64,000 nt of DNA from CAYQEC01 sp964416425 (GTDB lineage Bacteria > Actinomycetota > Acidimicrobiia > Spongiisociales > UBA5794): positions 1 to 64,000 of the forward strand of contig CAYQEC010000004.1 in NCBI GenBank assembly GCA_964416425.1. The letters run 5' to 3'. Position numbers and translations under genes: made by a program. The stretch's first letter is position 1. Each line of letters starts with the position of its first letter. The notes below the pieces were generated by a model. That model had not been told where the DNA came from. It made no database searches and was given only the letters and a program-made list of their open reading frames with translations. This document shows, piece after piece, positions 55,632-63,419 of this stretch.

Positions 55632-56357
55632 TCACCGGTAGGCGGTGAGCGCCTCCCAGACGGCGCGGCCCAGCGTGAAGGGCATGCCGCCGTCGAAGGG
55701 GGCCGCCCCGACGCCGCGGCCCCCGCCGGCCAGGCCGAGCACCACGGTCAGCACCCTGATCCCGCCCAGATCCTTCAGCTCGGCGCCGAGCAGCGCCGGG
55801 GCCGGTGACTCGTCGGCGAGGCGGGCGATCACGGCGACGATGACGGCATTGAGCGTGGCGGGGTCGTCGACCGGTGCCACCACCATGCGCCCGGTGGAAT
55901 CGGCGGCGCGGACCGCCACCCCGGCCGGAGTCTCCTCCACAGTCAGCAGCTCCAGCCGGGAGCCGGTCACCAACGGGAGAGAGGTGACCGATGCTATCGC
56001 CGGGCGTGGATCGGTGTTCATCGAGATCAGCGCCGGGGAGGTGCCCTCCGGCTGCGGTGGCGCCACCGCAGGCTGCCACACCACCGGCCTCGGCTCGGCG
56101 ACCGGAGCCGGAGCCGGAGCGGGCGGTGGCGCCACGGCGCCGGCCAGGATCCGCTGCAGTTCGGAGGCAACCTCGGCCGCGGCCCGGGTCCCGTCGAGCT
56201 GGGCCCGCAACACGGGCAGTCCGGTGGGGCGCAGGTCGAGGTCGACCGAGGCGACCCCGGCGACGGTGGTGAAGTCGTAGCGCAGCTCGGCCAGCGACGG
56301 CCCCTCCCGGGACGCCGCGACGCTACCCCCGCCGGTCTGCAGATCCGCGATCCTCAT
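55632..56357 (-). CDS. Hypothetical protein with Pro/Ala-rich linker
   Basis: 241 aa. N-terminal beta region (ELRYDFTTVAGVASVDLDLRPTGLPVLRAQLDGTRAAAEVASELQRIL), then a linker APPPAPAPAPVAEPRPV, then a Val/Ala-rich C-terminal domain with an LELLTVEETPAGVAVRAADSTGRMVV segment. No signal peptide, no Cys. Composition indicates a folded cytoplasmic protein with two domains. Not recognised; convergent with the spermidine synthase-like gene. Confidence 0.6.
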   Translation of the reverse strand: MRIADLQTGGGSVAASREGPSLAELRYDFTTVAGVASVDLDLRPTGLPVLRAQLDGTRAAAEVASELQRILAGAVAPPPAPAPAPVAEPRPVVWQPAVAPPQPEGTSPALISMNTDPRPAIASVTSLPLVTGSRLELLTVEETPAGVAVRAADSTGRMVVAPVDDPATLNAVIVAVIARLADESPAPALLGAELKDLGGIRVLTVVLGLAGGGRGVGAAPFDGGMPFTLGRAVWEALTAYR

Positions 56358-56441
56358 CGCGGCGCATTCTGGTCGAAGCAGTGCCAGGAAGCGACGACCC
56401 TCCGGCGAGGCGCCGCGGCCGCCTCCCGATCGGGAAGCCCG

Positions 56442-56849
56442 TCAGGCCGGAGCCCGACCTCGCAGGCGGCTCTGCACCATGATGCAGGCGTTCGCCATGT
56501 AGTTGAATCCGTGCTGCTGAACGAAGGCGATCACCGCCGGGCTCTCGGCGCCGGGCTGGAGCCAGACGTTGGTGAGCCCGAGATCGAGACAGGTCTGGAG
56601 CACGCCGAGGGCGATCGGAGGGGGCACCACGAAGTTGACGATGGTGGGCCGCTCCGGCAACGCCGCCAGCGACGGGTAGGCAGGGTCTCCGTCGACCTCG
56701 TCCCGATTGGGGTTCACCGGGTAGACCGTGAACCCCTTCTCCTTGAGGTCGCGGTAGATGACCGATCCGTACTTGTCGGGGTCGTCGGTCGCTCCCACCA
56801 CCGCCACGGTGGTGTCGGGTCGTTGCAGGAGGGCGCCAATGTCGTCCAT
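56442..56849 (-). CDS. CoA-binding domain protein (YccU-type)
   Basis: 135 aa from ATG 56849. CoA_binding_2 fold: TVAVVGATDDPDKYGSVIYRDLKEKGFTVYPVNPNRDEVDGDPAYPSLAALPERPTIVNFVVPPPIALGVLQTCLDLGLTNVWLQPGAESPAVIAFVQQHGFNYMANACIMV. The VNP...DG..aYpSL pattern and the conserved Cys in NACIMV match the family. The upstream in-frame extension runs through a repeat element and is unlikely to be translated. Confidence 0.9.
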   Translation of the reverse strand: MDDIGALLQRPDTTVAVVGATDDPDKYGSVIYRDLKEKGFTVYPVNPNRDEVDGDPAYPSLAALPERPTIVNFVVPPPIALGVLQTCLDLGLTNVWLQPGAESPAVIAFVQQHGFNYMANACIMVQSRLRGRAPA

Positions 56850-56862
56850 GGTGCTTCGGTCA

Positions 56863-56942
56863 ACGCCGCCGGCGGGCGATTTCATCCCACCCGCGGGCCG
56901 GCGAAAGCCCGGCGGTACGCCGCCGGCTGGCGTTTTCATCCC
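56863..56942. repeat. Duplicated 26-bp element with internal hairpin (REP-like)
   Basis: A 26-bp unit at 56863-56888 recurs at 56917-56942 with two mismatches (24 of 26), 54 bp apart. On the minus strand both read GGGATGAAA-CGCC-GCCGGCGGCGT. Between them GCCGGC-GAAA-GCCCGGC can fold. It fills the short gap between the CoA-binding gene and the flippase-transferase gene. Confidence 0.7.
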
Positions 56943-58859
56943 TCACGCGCCCGGCTGGCGGAACACGGCCAGAACGGTGCGGCCCAGGATGGCGGCGTCG
57001 AGGCGCCCGCTCCGTCGCTCGACGTAGGCCAGGTCGAGCCGGGTGCGCTCGTCGAGGTCGATGGTGTCCCGACCGGTGATCTGCGCCAGCCCCGTCACGC
57101 CCGGCTTCACCGAGAACCGCCGGTTGTCGAGGCCGACGAGGGCGGCTTCCTCCGGGACCAGCGGCCGCGGCCCGACCAGCGACATGGTGCCCTTCAGCAC
57201 GTTCCACAGGTTGGGGAGCTCGTCGAGCGACGAGTGGCGCAGCCACGCCCCGACCCGGGTCACCCGGGGATCGTCCTCGATCCGGATGGCGTGGCCGGCG
57301 GCGTCGTGGCGGGCCGCTTCGAGCCGGGCCAGGTGCTCGATGAACACCTCCTCCCCCCCGTCGGTCCGCATCGTGCGGAGTTTGAGCATGGCGAACGTCC
57401 GGCCGCCGCGGCCCACCCGTTCCTGCCGGAAGAAGGCAGGCCCCCGCGAGTCGAGCTTCACGGCCACCACCGCCACCAGCAGCAGCGGCGCCGAGAGCAC
57501 GAACGCCAAGGTCGCCACCGCGATGTCCATCGTGCGCTTTGCCAGCAGGTACCCGGCGCCGACGGTCGCCTCGTCCGATGCCCGGGCCACTGCTCCCAGC
57601 ACCAGCGCCGCCAGCGCCACGATCTCGCCGACGAGGAACGCCAGCGACACCCGCACCTCGATGTCACCTCCGGTGGCGGCCAGAACCGCCCCGGCGGCGA
57701 CCACCGCCCCGATCCACGCCACGGCGAGGACCAAGGGGCGGCCCCGCGCCACCAGGATCTGCGCCACGAACAGGCCGGCCCCGGCGAGCAGCACCCCGCC
57801 GGCGACGAGAGCGGCCGCGGTCCGGCCCGGCCGGAAATCCGCCCCGAACGCCAGCGCGACGAGCTGGGGCCCCAACAGGTATCCCGCCACGCCTCCGAGC
57901 AGTGCCAGCACCGAGGAGGCGTAGGCCATCCCGCGCGCCCAGGCCCGCAGCTCGCGGCGTTCCCGCCGCGCCGCCATCTCGGTGAACGGCGGCAGGATGC
58001 GGGCGATGAGGTTGTAGCCGAAAGTGAGCGGCGCCCGGAACAGCGTGAACGTGGCGAAGATCGTGCTCACCACCACGTCGACCGCGCCGAGGGCGGCGGC
58101 GACCAGCGGGCCGGCCAGCAGCAGCATCTGCGACGCCGCCGACGACAGCACCAGTCCCGACAGCAAGCCACGATCGGGCACGTTGGCCAGCTCGTGGTCG
58201 GCCAGCGCCGGGCGATTCACCTCCACCCGCCGGAACGGCCGCCACACCATGACGATGAGGGGACCGGCGATGAGCCCAATGGCCACCCCCGACGCCGAGG
58301 GGCGCACCGCCAACACCGCCATCGCCACCAGCAGCCGGAAGAGGGACGCCCCGCCGCTGGCGAGGCCGTACTCCCGGAAGCGCCGGAACCCGGCGAGATG
58401 GCCGCGGGCAACGGCGAAGAGGGTGTGGACCACCACGGTGAACCCGGTGAAGACGATGAAGCGGCGGTCGCCGTTGAGGAGTTCGTCGACCCGCAGCCCG
58501 GCATACAGCGTCGCCCCGACCACGGTGGCCGACGCGAGGACCAGGGCCCGGGGTGGGACCCCGACCGCAGCGCGGTCCAGGGTGAGACGCCGGATGATCA
58601 GCTGCTCGATCGGGAGCAGGATCACGATGAACGTGAGGAAGTGGATCGTGAGCAGCACCGACACCGGAGCGAACGCCTCCGCCCCGAGGGTGCGGCCCCC
58701 CAGGATCTGATAGGCGTAGGCGGCGAGACCCGCCACCAGGCTCCCGGCCAGGATGTAGCCGGTGCCGTCCTCGGAGAGGTGGGCGAAGCGGGTACGGGCC
58801 GGATCGGATCTGTGAACTGGCGGCTTGGAGGGCGCCCCGGATCCGGGTTCGTCGATCAT
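56943..58859 (-). CDS. Flippase-phosphoglycosyltransferase fusion (polysaccharide export/initiation)
   Basis: 638 aa. Residues about 30-430: 12-14 membrane segments of a Wzx/MATE-type polysaccharide flippase (YILAGSLVAGLAAYAYQILGGRTLGAEAFAPVSVLLT, RAPLTFGYNLIARILPPFTEMAARRE). Residues about 440-638: bacterial sugar transferase (PF02397) with KRTMDIAVATLAFVLSAPLLL, FRQERVGRGGRTFAMLKLRTM, DELPNLWNVLKGTMSLVGPRPLVPEE and VKPGVTGLAQITGRD. The transferase would load a sugar-1-phosphate onto undecaprenyl phosphate; the flippase would move the finished lipid-linked glycan. These are normally separate proteins. Confidence 0.9.
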   Translation of the reverse strand: MIDEPGSGAPSKPPVHRSDPARTRFAHLSEDGTGYILAGSLVAGLAAYAYQILGGRTLGAEAFAPVSVLLTIHFLTFIVILLPIEQLIIRRLTLDRAAVGVPPRALVLASATVVGATLYAGLRVDELLNGDRRFIVFTGFTVVVHTLFAVARGHLAGFRRFREYGLASGGASLFRLLVAMAVLAVRPSASGVAIGLIAGPLIVMVWRPFRRVEVNRPALADHELANVPDRGLLSGLVLSSAASQMLLLAGPLVAAALGAVDVVVSTIFATFTLFRAPLTFGYNLIARILPPFTEMAARRERRELRAWARGMAYASSVLALLGGVAGYLLGPQLVALAFGADFRPGRTAAALVAGGVLLAGAGLFVAQILVARGRPLVLAVAWIGAVVAAGAVLAATGGDIEVRVSLAFLVGEIVALAALVLGAVARASDEATVGAGYLLAKRTMDIAVATLAFVLSAPLLLVAVVAVKLDSRGPAFFRQERVGRGGRTFAMLKLRTMRTDGGEEVFIEHLARLEAARHDAAGHAIRIEDDPRVTRVGAWLRHSSLDELPNLWNVLKGTMSLVGPRPLVPEEAALVGLDNRRFSVKPGVTGLAQITGRDTIDLDERTRLDLAYVERRSGRLDAAILGRTVLAVFRQPGA

Positions 58860-58945
58860 GTCAGGTCGTCCCGTGTCGATGGCCGGCGCGGTGTGCCGGC
58901 GCGGCCAACACCCTACAAGCCGGGCGCCCCACCTCGACTTCTAGC

Positions 58946-60403
58946 ATGGGCCGGATGGGACCTCCGCCGAGCGCCTCACCGCCGTCGCGACGGGCCCGGC
59001 CGCTGTTCGCCGCCGGTATGTCGGCCGTCGTTCCCGGCGCCGGGCAAGCGTACGCCGGCAGGGTCCGCCGCGGCCTCACCCTCCTCGGCGTCGACGCGGT
59101 GCTGGTGACCCTCGCCGTGATCTTCACCCTCGATCGGCTCGGTGTCGTCAAGGCGGCCTTCAAGCCGCGGTTCCTCGCCGCCCTCATGCTCGGCAACATC
59201 GTCCTGCTCGGGTACCGGATCTGGGCGGCCGACGACGCCTACCGGTGCGCCGACCCCGGCGCCACCGGTGACCGCCGCGGGACGAGGCGAGTCGGCGCCG
59301 TCCCCGCCGGCCTCCTGGTGCTGCTGCTGCTGATCCCGCACGCCGCCATCGCCTACTACGACCTGGTGCAGTACCGCCTCATCACCACCGTGTTCGCCGA
59401 CGAGGAGACGACGACGTCCACCTCCACCACCGCGGCTGCCGCCGTCGACGCCGGCCTCGGGACCACGACCACCACCACCGAGCCGCCGGCGCCCGCCCTG
59501 TGGGACGGCCTCGACCGGCTCAACATCCTGCTGCTCGGCGGAGACGCCGGACCGGGCCGCACCGGGATCCGCACCGACACCATGATCGTGGTCAGCATCG
59601 ACCCGACCTCGGGCAACGTCGCCATGTTCGGCATCCCCCGCAACTGGGCGCAGGTGCCGCTCCCCGACGGCATGGGGGTGTGGGACTGCCACTGCTTCCC
59701 CCGGCTCCTCAACGATCTCTACATCGCCGGATCGGAGTACCCCGATGCCTTCCCCGGGCCCGGCACCCCGGAGGAGAACGCCATCAAGGCCGGGATCGGC
59801 GAGCTGCTCGGGATCCCGATCCACTACTACGCCCTGGTGACCCTCGACGGCTTCATCGGCATCGTCGACGCCCTCGGCGGGGTCGACATCGACGTCCCGT
59901 TCCGTATCGTCGACGAGACGTACCCCAACGAAGACGGCGTGAGCACCGAGTACATCGACATCCTGCCGGGCCCGCAGCATCTCGACGGGCACCTCGCCCT
60001 CGCCTATGTCCGGGCCCGGCGCCACGCCGACGACTACGCCCGGATGGGACGGCAGCGTTGCGTGCTCGACGCCGTGCTGGCGCAGTCCGACCCGGCCGAG
60101 ATGCTGCTCGCCTACCCACGCATCGCCGGGGTGTTGGAGGACACACTGCAGACCGACATCCCGCTGCGCCGCATCCCCGACCTCATCGACCTGCTGCCGG
60201 TCGTCGATCTCGACTCGATCGTCTCGGTCCGGTTCATCCCGCCCACCTACCTCGCCGAGGTCACCGCCGACGGCCGCCAGGTCCCGAACGTGGATCTGAT
60301 CCGGGAGCACGTCCAGCTCGTACTCGACTCCACCCCGGAGGAGGCGATCGCCGCCCTCGGCATCGAGCCGCTGGGAGACGCCTGCACCCCGGACGAACAG
60401 TGA
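58946..60403 (+). CDS. LytR-CpsA-Psr family cell-wall ligase
   Basis: 485 aa. N-terminus: membrane-rich part (AGMSAVVPGAGQAYAGRVRRGLTLLGVDAVLVTLAVIF and two more segments), then a Thr/Ser linker (TTTSTSTTAAAA, TTTTTTEPP). LCP catalytic domain from about residue 195: LNILLLGGDAGPGRTGIRTDTMIVVSIDPTSGNVAMFGIPRN with the conserved Arg/Asp that bind the polyprenyl pyrophosphate, and HLDGHLALAYVRARRHADDYARMGRQ. LCP enzymes attach glycopolymers to peptidoglycan. Divergent from the flippase-PGT gene, so the two may serve the same glycopolymer. Confidence 0.92.
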   Translation: MGRMGPPPSASPPSRRARPLFAAGMSAVVPGAGQAYAGRVRRGLTLLGVDAVLVTLAVIFTLDRLGVVKAAFKPRFLAALMLGNIVLLGYRIWAADDAYRCADPGATGDRRGTRRVGAVPAGLLVLLLLIPHAAIAYYDLVQYRLITTVFADEETTTSTSTTAAAAVDAGLGTTTTTTEPPAPALWDGLDRLNILLLGGDAGPGRTGIRTDTMIVVSIDPTSGNVAMFGIPRNWAQVPLPDGMGVWDCHCFPRLLNDLYIAGSEYPDAFPGPGTPEENAIKAGIGELLGIPIHYYALVTLDGFIGIVDALGGVDIDVPFRIVDETYPNEDGVSTEYIDILPGPQHLDGHLALAYVRARRHADDYARMGRQRCVLDAVLAQSDPAEMLLAYPRIAGVLEDTLQTDIPLRRIPDLIDLLPVVDLDSIVSVRFIPPTYLAEVTADGRQVPNVDLIREHVQLVLDSTPEEAIAALGIEPLGDACTPDEQ

Positions 60404-60436
60404 CGGCGTGCGCCGGGCCCGCCCCGTTGCCGACGG

Positions 60437-60904
60437 CTAGCGGCGTTTGCGGTGGCGTTCCAGCAGCGCCCATCGCAGCGGCGGCCCGGCGGGTTCCTCT
60501 TCCCGGTCGGCCGGCTCGATCCCGAGCCGGGGAAGCTCGGCCCGGTGACGCTGGTAGTAGGTGGCCTTGGACGGCTCCTCGTCTTCCACTGCATCGAGAT
60601 CGATCGTGAACGAGATCGAGGGATCCTCCGGCTCCGCCGCAACCGGTGCCGGCTCCTGCTCCCGGCGCCGTGACGGCGACTCGACGTGTCCGCCGGGAGG
60701 CGACGCCGCAGTCGCCCTGCCGGCGTACTTCGAACCCGGTGGCGCGCCGTCCGACTCTAAGCCGTCGTCCTCGCCGGTCGGCGCGGCCGGGGCTCGGTGC
60801 CCCGTGGTCGCATAGCGTCCCTTCACGAACGAGCGGGACGAGGGACCGAGACGCTCCGGCTCCCCGAGCGGACCCGGATTGATGGGTTTGCGCGGTCGTA
60901 CCAT
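60437..60904 (-). CDS. Hypothetical polar protein
   Basis: 155 aa from ATG 60904. Mostly disordered: basic N-terminus (MVRPRKPINPGPLGEPERLG), Pro/Gly/Ser/Arg-rich centre, an acidic helix (DPSISFTIDLDAVEDEEPSKATYYQRHRAELPRLGI) and a basic end (LLERHRKRR). No motif recognised. Convergent with the LCP gene and divergent from the ComB-like gene. Confidence 0.6.
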   Translation of the reverse strand: MVRPRKPINPGPLGEPERLGPSSRSFVKGRYATTGHRAPAAPTGEDDGLESDGAPPGSKYAGRATAASPPGGHVESPSRRREQEPAPVAAEPEDPSISFTIDLDAVEDEEPSKATYYQRHRAELPRLGIEPADREEEPAGPPLRWALLERHRKRR

Positions 60905-60981
60905 GGTGCCTTCCTGGCCCCAGGGTACCGGAAACGGTACGCCGTAGCAGGACCTTTCGCCCCCTGGCCAGCCGACCTGCC

Positions 60982-60994
60982 TAGGTTGACGCCC
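60982..60994 (+). promoter_or_regulatory. -10 element for a leaderless transcript
   Basis: TAGGTT (60982-60987) lies 7 nt before the ATG at 60995 and no ribosome site is present, the same arrangement as at 17590. Confidence 0.45.
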
Positions 60995-61684
60995 ATGCGC
61001 ATCACCCGCCGCCTGGGCCTCGCCGGCGCCTCCCGGGCTACCGGCCCCACCATCGTCATCGACACCTTCCGGGCGTTCACCACCGTCGCCTACGCCTTGG
61101 CTGCCGGGGCGGAGCGGGTGATCCTCACCGCCGAACTCGAGGAGGCTCGGACCGTCGCCGCCGCCGTCGAGGGGGCCTGGTTGATCGGCGAGGAGGGTGG
61201 AGCCAGGCCCGACGGCTTCGACGGCGGCAATTCCCCCGGCGAGATCCGGGACACCCCGCACCTGGTGGGACGCACCCTGGTGCAGCGCACCATGGCGGGA
61301 ACCCGCTGCGCCCGGGTCGCCTGGGAAGCGGGCGCCGGTCCCCTCTACCCGGCGAGCCTCGCCGTCGCCGGCGCCACCGCCCGGGCGGTCCGCCACCACG
61401 AGGCGGTCACGATCGTCGCATCCGGTCGCGCCGGCGTCGAGCCCGCCGAGGAGGACGAAGCCACCGCCGACTATCTGGAGGCCGCCCTCGCCGGAACCCT
61501 CGACGTCGCCGCGGTGTGGAGGCGGGCGGCCGGCTCCCCCGGCGCCGCCCGGCTCCATGCCGCCCCCTGGGCGCACCGGGACGACCTGGAGCTGTGCCTG
61601 GCGATCGACCGTTTCGACTTCGCGTTGCAGGCCGCCCCGGAGGACGGCCTGCTGGTGGTGCGGCGCATCGGCGCCGCCGGTTGA
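60995..61684 (+). CDS. 2-phosphosulfolactate phosphatase-like (ComB family) protein
   Basis: 229 aa from ATG 60995. ComB features: IVIDTFRAFTTVAYALAAGAERVILTAELEEA (acidic catalytic DxFRA), LIGEEGGARPDGFDGGNSPGEI, QRTMAGTRCARVAWEAGAGPLYPASLAVAGATARAV, and VTIVASGRAGVEPAEEDEATADYLEAAL. ComB hydrolyses 2-phosphosulfolactate in coenzyme M synthesis in archaea; bacterial members are widespread without CoM and their substrate is uncertain. Confidence 0.85.
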   Translation: MRITRRLGLAGASRATGPTIVIDTFRAFTTVAYALAAGAERVILTAELEEARTVAAAVEGAWLIGEEGGARPDGFDGGNSPGEIRDTPHLVGRTLVQRTMAGTRCARVAWEAGAGPLYPASLAVAGATARAVRHHEAVTIVASGRAGVEPAEEDEATADYLEAALAGTLDVAAVWRRAAGSPGAARLHAAPWAHRDDLELCLAIDRFDFALQAAPEDGLLVVRRIGAAG

Positions 61685-61942
61685 TCAGGGTGCGGTGCCG
61701 CCGTCTCCGACGTGGTCGTCGAACGCCGCCGGGTCGGGATCGACCCGAGCCGGGACCTCGGCTCCGTCACGGTCCCGACCGGCGCTGAGCATCACCACCC
61801 CGGCGATCACCAGGATCCCGGGCACGATCCATCGGCCCTGCGCCGGCCTGAAGGCGACGTCGGAGAACAGGAACGGAACGCTCAAGGCAAGCAGGATCAC
61901 CCCGGCGAGGAATGAGACCATGTCAAATCTGTGTCGTTTCAT
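61685..61942 (-). CDS. Small membrane protein
   Basis: 85 aa; AGGAGG 5 nt upstream of ATG. Two membrane segments (FDMVSFLAGVILLALSVPFLF and WIVPGILVIAGVVMLSAG) and an acidic tail. It lies 9 bp after the PspC/LiaF-like gene on the same strand and is probably co-transcribed. Such small two-helix proteins are often part of PspC-LiaF type envelope stress operons. Convergent end abuts the ComB-like gene. Confidence 0.75.
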   Translation of the reverse strand: MKRHRFDMVSFLAGVILLALSVPFLFSDVAFRPAQGRWIVPGILVIAGVVMLSAGRDRDGAEVPARVDPDPAAFDDHVGDGGTAP

Positions 61943-61951
61943 GAGACCTCC

Positions 61952-63292
61952 TTATCGTTCTGTCCGGAGGACCCGGATCTCGCCGAAGCCCACCTCGATG
62001 TCGAGCGTCAGGTCCCCCTCCCCTTCGAGCACCAGGGAGCGCTCCACGTCGACGCCGTTGGCGTCGAGGCCCGGAAGGGAGAGATCGCCTGCCCCGACGC
62101 GGGCGGTGATGGTCACGCCGGCGTCGCGGGGCACGATGACCTCGAGCGACCCGAAGGCGTTGGTCAGTTCGACGGCGACGGGGCCGGCGTCCAGATCGAT
62201 GTCGCCCAGGTCGAGGGTGAGTTCCCCGCCGATGAGCCGGTACTCGTCCGCCACGTCGGCCGCGGTGGCTGGCCGGTACACCGGGTCGCCGAACCCTCCG
62301 TCGAGGGGAACCCGCACCAGGGTCGCTCCCGCCAGCAGCGGCAGCAGGAGGATCCCGAAGAAGATGAGGGTGTGCGCCCTGCCCCACCAGGTCCCCACGA
62401 CGAGGCCCAATCCGACCGTGACCACCGCCGCCGCGACGTACTGGCGCGCGGTGGGTTCGATCACGTCGGCGGCGTGGAACAGCCCCATCACGCCGAGCAC
62501 GATCAGCATCGTCGCCATGGTGAACCGACCCAGCAGTGACCGGCGGCGCCGGGGGCGGGAGGGCTCGGCCTCCCGACGTGGGGCCGGCACGGGGGGCGGC
62601 GGCGGTGACGGTGGGGGGATCTCGTCGCCCCCGGAAGGCGGTGGCGGTGGTACCAGGTCGACGGTGTCGCCGATGCCGGCAGTCGCCGCCGCCACGCCGG
62701 TGGGAGTGGTGCCGTCGGCGCCGTCGCCGGCCTCGCCGTCGTCTCCGGCGTCGGGAAGGGCGGGAGGCAGCTCGTCGGTCGGCGGCCCGTCATCCAGGGG
62801 GGTGCCTCCCCGGGAAGGTTCATCGTCATCGGGGGGCGGCCGGTGGTCACCGCCGGCCCGGGACCTCCCGATCGTCTCGGGTAGGTCACCCCGGTAGAGC
62901 AGCACCCCCGCCAGCACGAGGGCGCTCGCCCACAGCAGGCCCGGGCTCACCAGCCTGGATTCGCTGAGGATGATCACCACCGCGAGGACGATGAAGGCGA
63001 GGCCGAGCCAGCTACGGGCGCCTTCGACGTCGCGCACCTTGGAGGACGCCAACGAGTCCGCTTCCCCCTCCTCCGGCAGGCCGACCCATCCCAGCAGGTA
63101 CATCAACACGCCGAACCCGCCGAACAGGGAGGACACGACGAAGCCGAGCCGCACCCAGCCGACGCCGACGTTGTAGTGGTTGGCGATCCCGGCGGCGACG
63201 CCGGCCACGACCCGGTCGTTGCGGGGACGTTCGAGGCGCCGGTAGCCGGCCACCTCCGGGGGACGCTCTTGTGTGGTCATGTCGTTCATCAT
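61952..63292 (-). CDS. PspC-domain protein with LiaF-like C-terminus
   Basis: 446 aa from ATG 63292. PspC domain: RRLERPRNDRVVAGVAAGIANHYNVGVGWVRLGFVVSSLFGGFGVLMYLLGWVGLPEE. Middle: a further TM, then a long acidic/Pro-rich linker (PPPDDDEPSRGG...PPPSPPPPPVPAP). Then more membrane segments and a beta-helical C-terminal domain (IGGELTLDLGDIDLDAGPVAVELTNAFGSLEVIVPRDAGVTITARVGAGDLSL) of LiaF/DUF2154 type. It would sense or regulate envelope stress with the divergent PspC kinase. Confidence 0.87.
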   Translation of the reverse strand: MMNDMTTQERPPEVAGYRRLERPRNDRVVAGVAAGIANHYNVGVGWVRLGFVVSSLFGGFGVLMYLLGWVGLPEEGEADSLASSKVRDVEGARSWLGLAFIVLAVVIILSESRLVSPGLLWASALVLAGVLLYRGDLPETIGRSRAGGDHRPPPDDDEPSRGGTPLDDGPPTDELPPALPDAGDDGEAGDGADGTTPTGVAAATAGIGDTVDLVPPPPPSGGDEIPPPSPPPPPVPAPRREAEPSRPRRRRSLLGRFTMATMLIVLGVMGLFHAADVIEPTARQYVAAAVVTVGLGLVVGTWWGRAHTLIFFGILLLPLLAGATLVRVPLDGGFGDPVYRPATAADVADEYRLIGGELTLDLGDIDLDAGPVAVELTNAFGSLEVIVPRDAGVTITARVGAGDLSLPGLDANGVDVERSLVLEGEGDLTLDIEVGFGEIRVLRTER

Positions 63293-63419
63293 GATCCCAG
63301 CATGGACGCCGGCGGCGCTGCCGGGTATCGGGGATGCCCCGATGGCGACCCTGAGATCGGGCCCTCCCCCTCGGGGTAACCCCCGGTTGTCGCACTCGGC
63401 GTCGTGTGACAACATCATC

